A stretch of 64,000 nt of DNA from Ferruginibacter sp. (lineage in GTDB: Bacteria; Bacteroidota; Bacteroidia; Chitinophagales; Chitinophagaceae), in NCBI GenBank assembly GCA_028288705.1, contig JAQBNH010000007.1, forward strand, positions 62,001-126,000, in the 5' to 3' direction. The notes beneath the pieces are model-generated. The model did no database searches and was not told the DNA's origin. It saw only the letters and a list, made by a program, of their open reading frames with translations. Positions 61,046 to 64,000 of the stretch are shown one piece after another. The stretch's first letter is position 1, and each line of letters begins with the position of its first letter. The position numbers and the translations under genes are program-made.

Positions 61046-63037
61046 TTAAAATTCATCCTCTTCATTTTCGTACACGCGTTTCATTTTCAACTTACTCACC
61101 GGGGCAACCACCAACGGAAATTTCTCGGTGGCAACATTACTTTGCTCCAGGCCGAAACTACGCTCTTCGCTGATGCTGGCTTCTTTTATCCAGAAATAAA
61201 ATTTCATAACGAGGTGCTCGAAGAAGGGCAGTTCATTATCCTGGCTCAGGAATTTTTCCATCACGATAAACTGGAAATCGCCGACGATATTGTTGTTCTT
61301 CTGGCTTTCATAACGGCTCATGATATTCACTTCACGGTTGGCCACCAGGTCTTCTACTACTTTTTTAAACATCAGGTTCAGCCTTGGCGCAATACGGAAG
61401 CCGAGCCTGAACTCCACCCTTATGATATCATTGGGAATGATATGTTCAACAGAATATTCACTGGTGTACGGATCGTCGAGTGTATCTACATGCACGAACC
61501 AATAAATATCGGCGCGTTTCGGTTTACCGCTGAGGATACTGTACATGATCTTATGTTCGATCTCTTTTGGATTATTGGCACTGGTTAAATAAACTAAATG
61601 CGTAGCGAATTTTGGAACCGACGTATCATTACTCAATTCTTCAAGCTTCGGAACATACTCTTCTACCCGCACAAATTCCACGTAGCGATTTTTAATTTTA
61701 CGGGCGCGGAACCAGATATACATAACCGAGAACATCAGGAATCCAATCATTAAAGTGATATAGCCACCGTGTTTAAATTTATCCATCAGCGCCAGCAGGA
61801 ACCCTGATTCGACAACGAAATAGACCGAAAGGAAGACGTAAATAAATACCGGCTTAACCCGTTGCAATACCATGTAATTGGCAAATAAGATCGTTGTCAT
61901 CAGCATGGTGGTGATGATTGCCAGGCCGTACGCAGCCTCCATCCTGGCTGATTCACGGAAGTATAACACGACTGCAACGCAACCAACAAAGAGGATCGTA
62001 TTAATAGCCGGAATAAAGATTTGACCCTTAGCTTCTGAAGGATAATTGATCTTCATTTTTGGCCAAAGATTCAGTCGAATCGCTTCGTTGATCAATGTAT
62101 AAGAACCTGTCACCATCGCCTGACTCGCGATGATCGCTGCTGTTGTAGCTACGATAACGCCGGGAACAATAAACCATTCAGGCATCAGGTCATAAAATGC
62201 ATTCACGCCCTGGACATTTCTTGCAGCTTCATCGATCAGGTTACCCGATTGATGCTTCAGCAGGCTTGCACCCTGACCAAAATAATTTAGGATCAAACAG
62301 GATTTTACGAAAATCCATGAAACACGGATATTTCCGCGGCCGCAATGCCCGAGATCGCTATAGAGGGCTTCCGCACCCGTGGTACAAAGGAAGACAGCAC
62401 CAAGAAGCCAGAAACCTTCCGGATAAGTTATGAGAAAATGAATCGCGTAATAAGGATTTAATGCATGAAGAATTGCAAAATTGTCCGAAATATGGATCAG
62501 TCCTAATGTCGCCAGCATCAGAAACCAGATGATCATGATGGGGCCAAACATTTTGCCGATCGAATGCGTTCCAAATTGCTGGGTAAAAAAGAACAGCGAG
62601 ATAATGGCTAGTACGATATAAACGACCGTGTCTTTACCGATCTCATGGAAGCGGGGTAATTCCTTTAAACCTTCCACAGCAGAAGTGATGGAAATGGGCG
62701 GCGTAATAATGCCATCTGCCAAAAGTGCCGCCCCGCCTATCATTGCGGGTATCACCAGCCATTTTCGCCGGCGGCGTACCAGCGCAAATAATGCAAAAAT
62801 TCCACCTTCCCCTTTATTGTCAGCACGCAACACCATCACTACGTATTTGATGGTTGTTTGAATGGTAATCGTCCAGATGATCAATGAAAGGGTTCCCAGA
62901 ATCAGGGCGTCATTTACGATCCTGTCTTTGATGATAGAGTTAAAAACGTATAAGGGCGAAGTACCAATATCTCCGTAAATAATTCCCAGGGCTACCAATA
63001 ATCCGGCGGCGGATACTTTGTTAATATGCTTTCCCAC
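61046..63037 (-). CDS. kup: KUP/HAK-type potassium uptake protein
   Basis: A 663-residue K+/H+ symporter. The N-terminal signature G-I-I-Y-G-D-I-G-T-S-P-L-Y is at about 18-30; about 12 membrane helices extend to about residue 440; the soluble C-terminal domain of about 220 residues is typical. The G-A-E-A-L-Y-S-D-L-G-H-C-G segment near 220-232 is the conserved KUP core. The protein takes up K+ across the inner membrane. A promoter lies upstream at 63082-63114 and the leader contains a small hairpin (63057-63077). Confidence 0.94.
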   Translation of the reverse strand: MGKHINKVSAAGLLVALGIIYGDIGTSPLYVFNSIIKDRIVNDALILGTLSLIIWTITIQTTIKYVVMVLRADNKGEGGIFALFALVRRRRKWLVIPAMIGGAALLADGIITPPISITSAVEGLKELPRFHEIGKDTVVYIVLAIISLFFFTQQFGTHSIGKMFGPIMIIWFLMLATLGLIHISDNFAILHALNPYYAIHFLITYPEGFWLLGAVFLCTTGAEALYSDLGHCGRGNIRVSWIFVKSCLILNYFGQGASLLKHQSGNLIDEAARNVQGVNAFYDLMPEWFIVPGVIVATTAAIIASQAMVTGSYTLINEAIRLNLWPKMKINYPSEAKGQIFIPAINTILFVGCVAVVLYFRESARMEAAYGLAIITTMLMTTILFANYMVLQRVKPVFIYVFLSVYFVVESGFLLALMDKFKHGGYITLMIGFLMFSVMYIWFRARKIKNRYVEFVRVEEYVPKLEELSNDTSVPKFATHLVYLTSANNPKEIEHKIMYSILSGKPKRADIYWFVHVDTLDDPYTSEYSVEHIIPNDIIRVEFRLGFRIAPRLNLMFKKVVEDLVANREVNIMSRYESQKNNNIVGDFQFIVMEKFLSQDNELPFFEHLVMKFYFWIKEASISEERSFGLEQSNVATEKFPLVVAPVSKLKMKRVYENEEDEF

Positions 63038-63081
63038 TAAATTGAGTTTTCTTAAGGCCTGCCCGTCGGGCTAAGGCTGTA

Positions 63082-63114
63082 CAAATGTAGACTGAAATGC
63101 AATTCAGAATGAAA
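63082..63114 (-). promoter_or_regulatory. Promoter of kup (minus strand)
   Basis: Read on the minus strand: TTTC (63114-63111), 21 nt, TACATTTG (63089-63082). The -7 element is a perfect match and the -33 has one mismatch. The start of transcription would be near 63075, leaving a leader of about 40 nt. Confidence 0.55.
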
Positions 63115-63189
63115 ATTCTTTTCCTCTTATGAACCGCGACTTTGATAAATTATGGCGGCAAAAACCGGGCTTATATTCCTCCTCATTTT

Positions 63190-63225
63190 GTAGAAAAAAG
63201 AACCCCCTCCAAGAAGGAAGGGGTT
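63190..63225 (-). terminator. Intrinsic terminator downstream of ftsZ (minus strand)
   Basis: AACCCCCTCC and GGAAGGGGTT (63201-63210 with 63216-63225, one mismatch) form a hairpin with loop AAGAA. On the minus strand it is followed by a C-T-rich run with six T, so it ends the ftsZ transcript about 80 nt past its stop. The remaining 63038-63304 gap holds the kup promoter and nothing else I can name. Confidence 0.75.
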
Positions 63226-63304
63226 ACTTACAAACTGTAATTACAAACACAACGTTCAAGTATAGCCGTAGCTATATCATATATTGATGCAGCGGACTGC
63301 AGGA

Positions 63305-64000
63305 TCAATCTGGTTTTTTACCGTCGAGAAAACTGTTAATGGTGCCGATTTCGGCCTGGTTGTTATCGTCTGATTTCACCGTGTAGTTACTGTAGAAGCT
63401 CTCCACATCTGCAATTTGATTGTGGATCTCCATATTGCGGCGAAGGTAAGCCGGCACCGTTTCAAACTCATTGTTCGGATCGGCCGCGTTAATATTGAAT
63501 GACAAATTACGCAGTTTTGCAATTCGCTCCGTAGCCCGGCGCCTGAGTTCTTCTGTTTCGTCCTGCATTGCAGGCTCCTCAACAGGGGACATCATGATGG
63601 GCTGAGTTTGTTGTACAATTGGCATTTCCTCCGCCGCTTTTTGGGAATCTTTAACCACCAGTTGCATCTCAATAGCAGGTTCGTCTTCCTGGATCTTAAT
63701 CTGCAGCGGCAGTGGTTCCTCTTTCGTATTGGATTGTGGATTTTCCGGTTTTGCCTCGGCATAAATTTGCGTTGGCTTGGCCAGGAAGCCCCCCGACGAA
63801 AGGGAGCTTGTATTGCTAGCTTCTTTGTTTACAGAATTGTTGTTGAACACAGCATTGCCTTCGGCAGTTGCAGGTTTTGGTTTTGAAGAAGGAACAGGGA
63901 TGTTAGTTTCAATATCAAATTCCACAACGGGGATTTGATCGGCGGCCGAAGATATTTCAAAAAATACCGGCGCATCATCCAATTTGTCCACAGTATTTTT
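63305..64000 (-). CDS. ftsZ: Cell division protein FtsZ, C-terminal extension (5' partial)
   Basis: The frame is open to the right edge of the window, so only about 231 C-terminal residues are seen. They form a long acidic, Pro/Ser/Gln-rich linker, then R-R-R-A-T-E-R-I-A-K-L-R-N-L-S-F, V-P-A-Y-L-R-R-N near residue 185 of the visible part, and a terminal T-I-N-S-F-L-D-G-K-K-P-D. This is the layout of Bacteroidota FtsZ, where the GTPase core is followed by a long linker, an A-Y-x-R-R segment and a conserved tail ending N-S-F-L. The GTPase core itself lies outside the window, so the call rests on the tail alone. Confidence 0.75.
   Translation of the reverse strand, partial: KNTVDKLDDAPVFFEISSAADQIPVVEFDIETNIPVPSSKPKPATAEGNAVFNNNSVNKEASNTSSLSSGGFLAKPTQIYAEAKPENPQSNTKEEPLPLQIKIQEDEPAIEMQLVVKDSQKAAEEMPIVQQTQPIMMSPVEEPAMQDETEELRRRATERIAKLRNLSFNINAADPNNEFETVPAYLRRNMEIHNQIADVESFYSNYTVKSDDNNQAEIGTINSFLDGKKPD

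Noticed and set aside
60983..61588. A 201-codon plus-strand frame antisense to kup
   Set aside because: It mirrors the conserved C-terminal domain of kup; its His/Phe-rich composition is typical of an antisense reading and no motif is visible.

Overview
The window is a stretch of ordinary chromosome from a member of the Bacteroidota, most likely family Chitinophagaceae (inference). Supporting signs are the Bacteroidota-type promoters (TTTG, about 20 nt, TAnnTTTG), gene families largely confined to this phylum (DUF3127, DUF4293, probable DUF6089 and DUF6799), two uvrA genes, signal peptides ending in A-Q, and an FtsZ tail ending NSFLDGKKPD. I see no transposon, prophage, integron or CRISPR array. 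Coding density is high, short operons alternate in strand, and many are closed by clear intrinsic terminators.

Layout. 0-4.1 kb: a 5'-truncated possible L,D-transpeptidase-like gene, then an overlapping operon rarA / group III truncated haemoglobin / ElaA-type acetyltransferase, then an outer-membrane barrel protein. 4.3-10.2 kb: uvrA on the minus strand; divergent to it a SAM-I riboswitch with a readable terminator/antiterminator switch controls a trans-sulfuration enzyme and homoserine dehydrogenase. 10.2-12 kb: three paralogous tiny membrane proteins sharing an MQPW-x-W-I motif beside a PA2169-family four-helix-bundle gene. 12-15.6 kb: methyltransferase, lipoprotein SGNH hydrolase, a 94-residue protein behind an 18-bp perfect palindrome, cyclophilin and NlpC/P60 lipoproteins. 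15.7-18.4 kb: tRNA-Ser, tRNA-Pro, dnaA, an AT-rich candidate origin and a DUF3127 gene with an SSB-like C-terminal tip.

18.4-28 kb: FAD oxidoreductase, a NatAB-type ABC exporter behind an inverted-repeat operator, a Wzz/Wza-type polysaccharide export pair, a nitronate monooxygenase-like gene and a sugar nucleotidyltransferase. 28-34.2 kb: glyA-DUF4293, a DUF6799 lipoprotein, a second uvrA and a sigma factor. 34.2-40.2 kb: a DsbD system in two genes, purQ and two hypothetical exported or membrane proteins. 40.2-50.4 kb: an epimerase, a second ABC transporter, a signal-less metzincin, a DPP-IV peptidase, a FadN-type beta-oxidation enzyme, a WG-repeat protein and a PLC-like protein. 50.4-64 kb: an LTA-synthase-like enzyme, metG, an ECF sigma factor with a probable membrane regulator, two back-to-back tandem duplications (S66 LD-carboxypeptidases and alpha/beta hydrolases), rhodanese, kup, and the 3' end of ftsZ.

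Most genes are housekeeping. The points that stand out are the MQPW mini-protein trio, the apparent division of labour in the DsbD system (the fused alpha domain has lost its cysteines while a stand-alone copy keeps them), two perfect inverted-repeat operators with no known regulator, and the SSB-tipped DUF3127 protein next to dnaA. No obviously new multi-gene defence or biosynthetic system was found.
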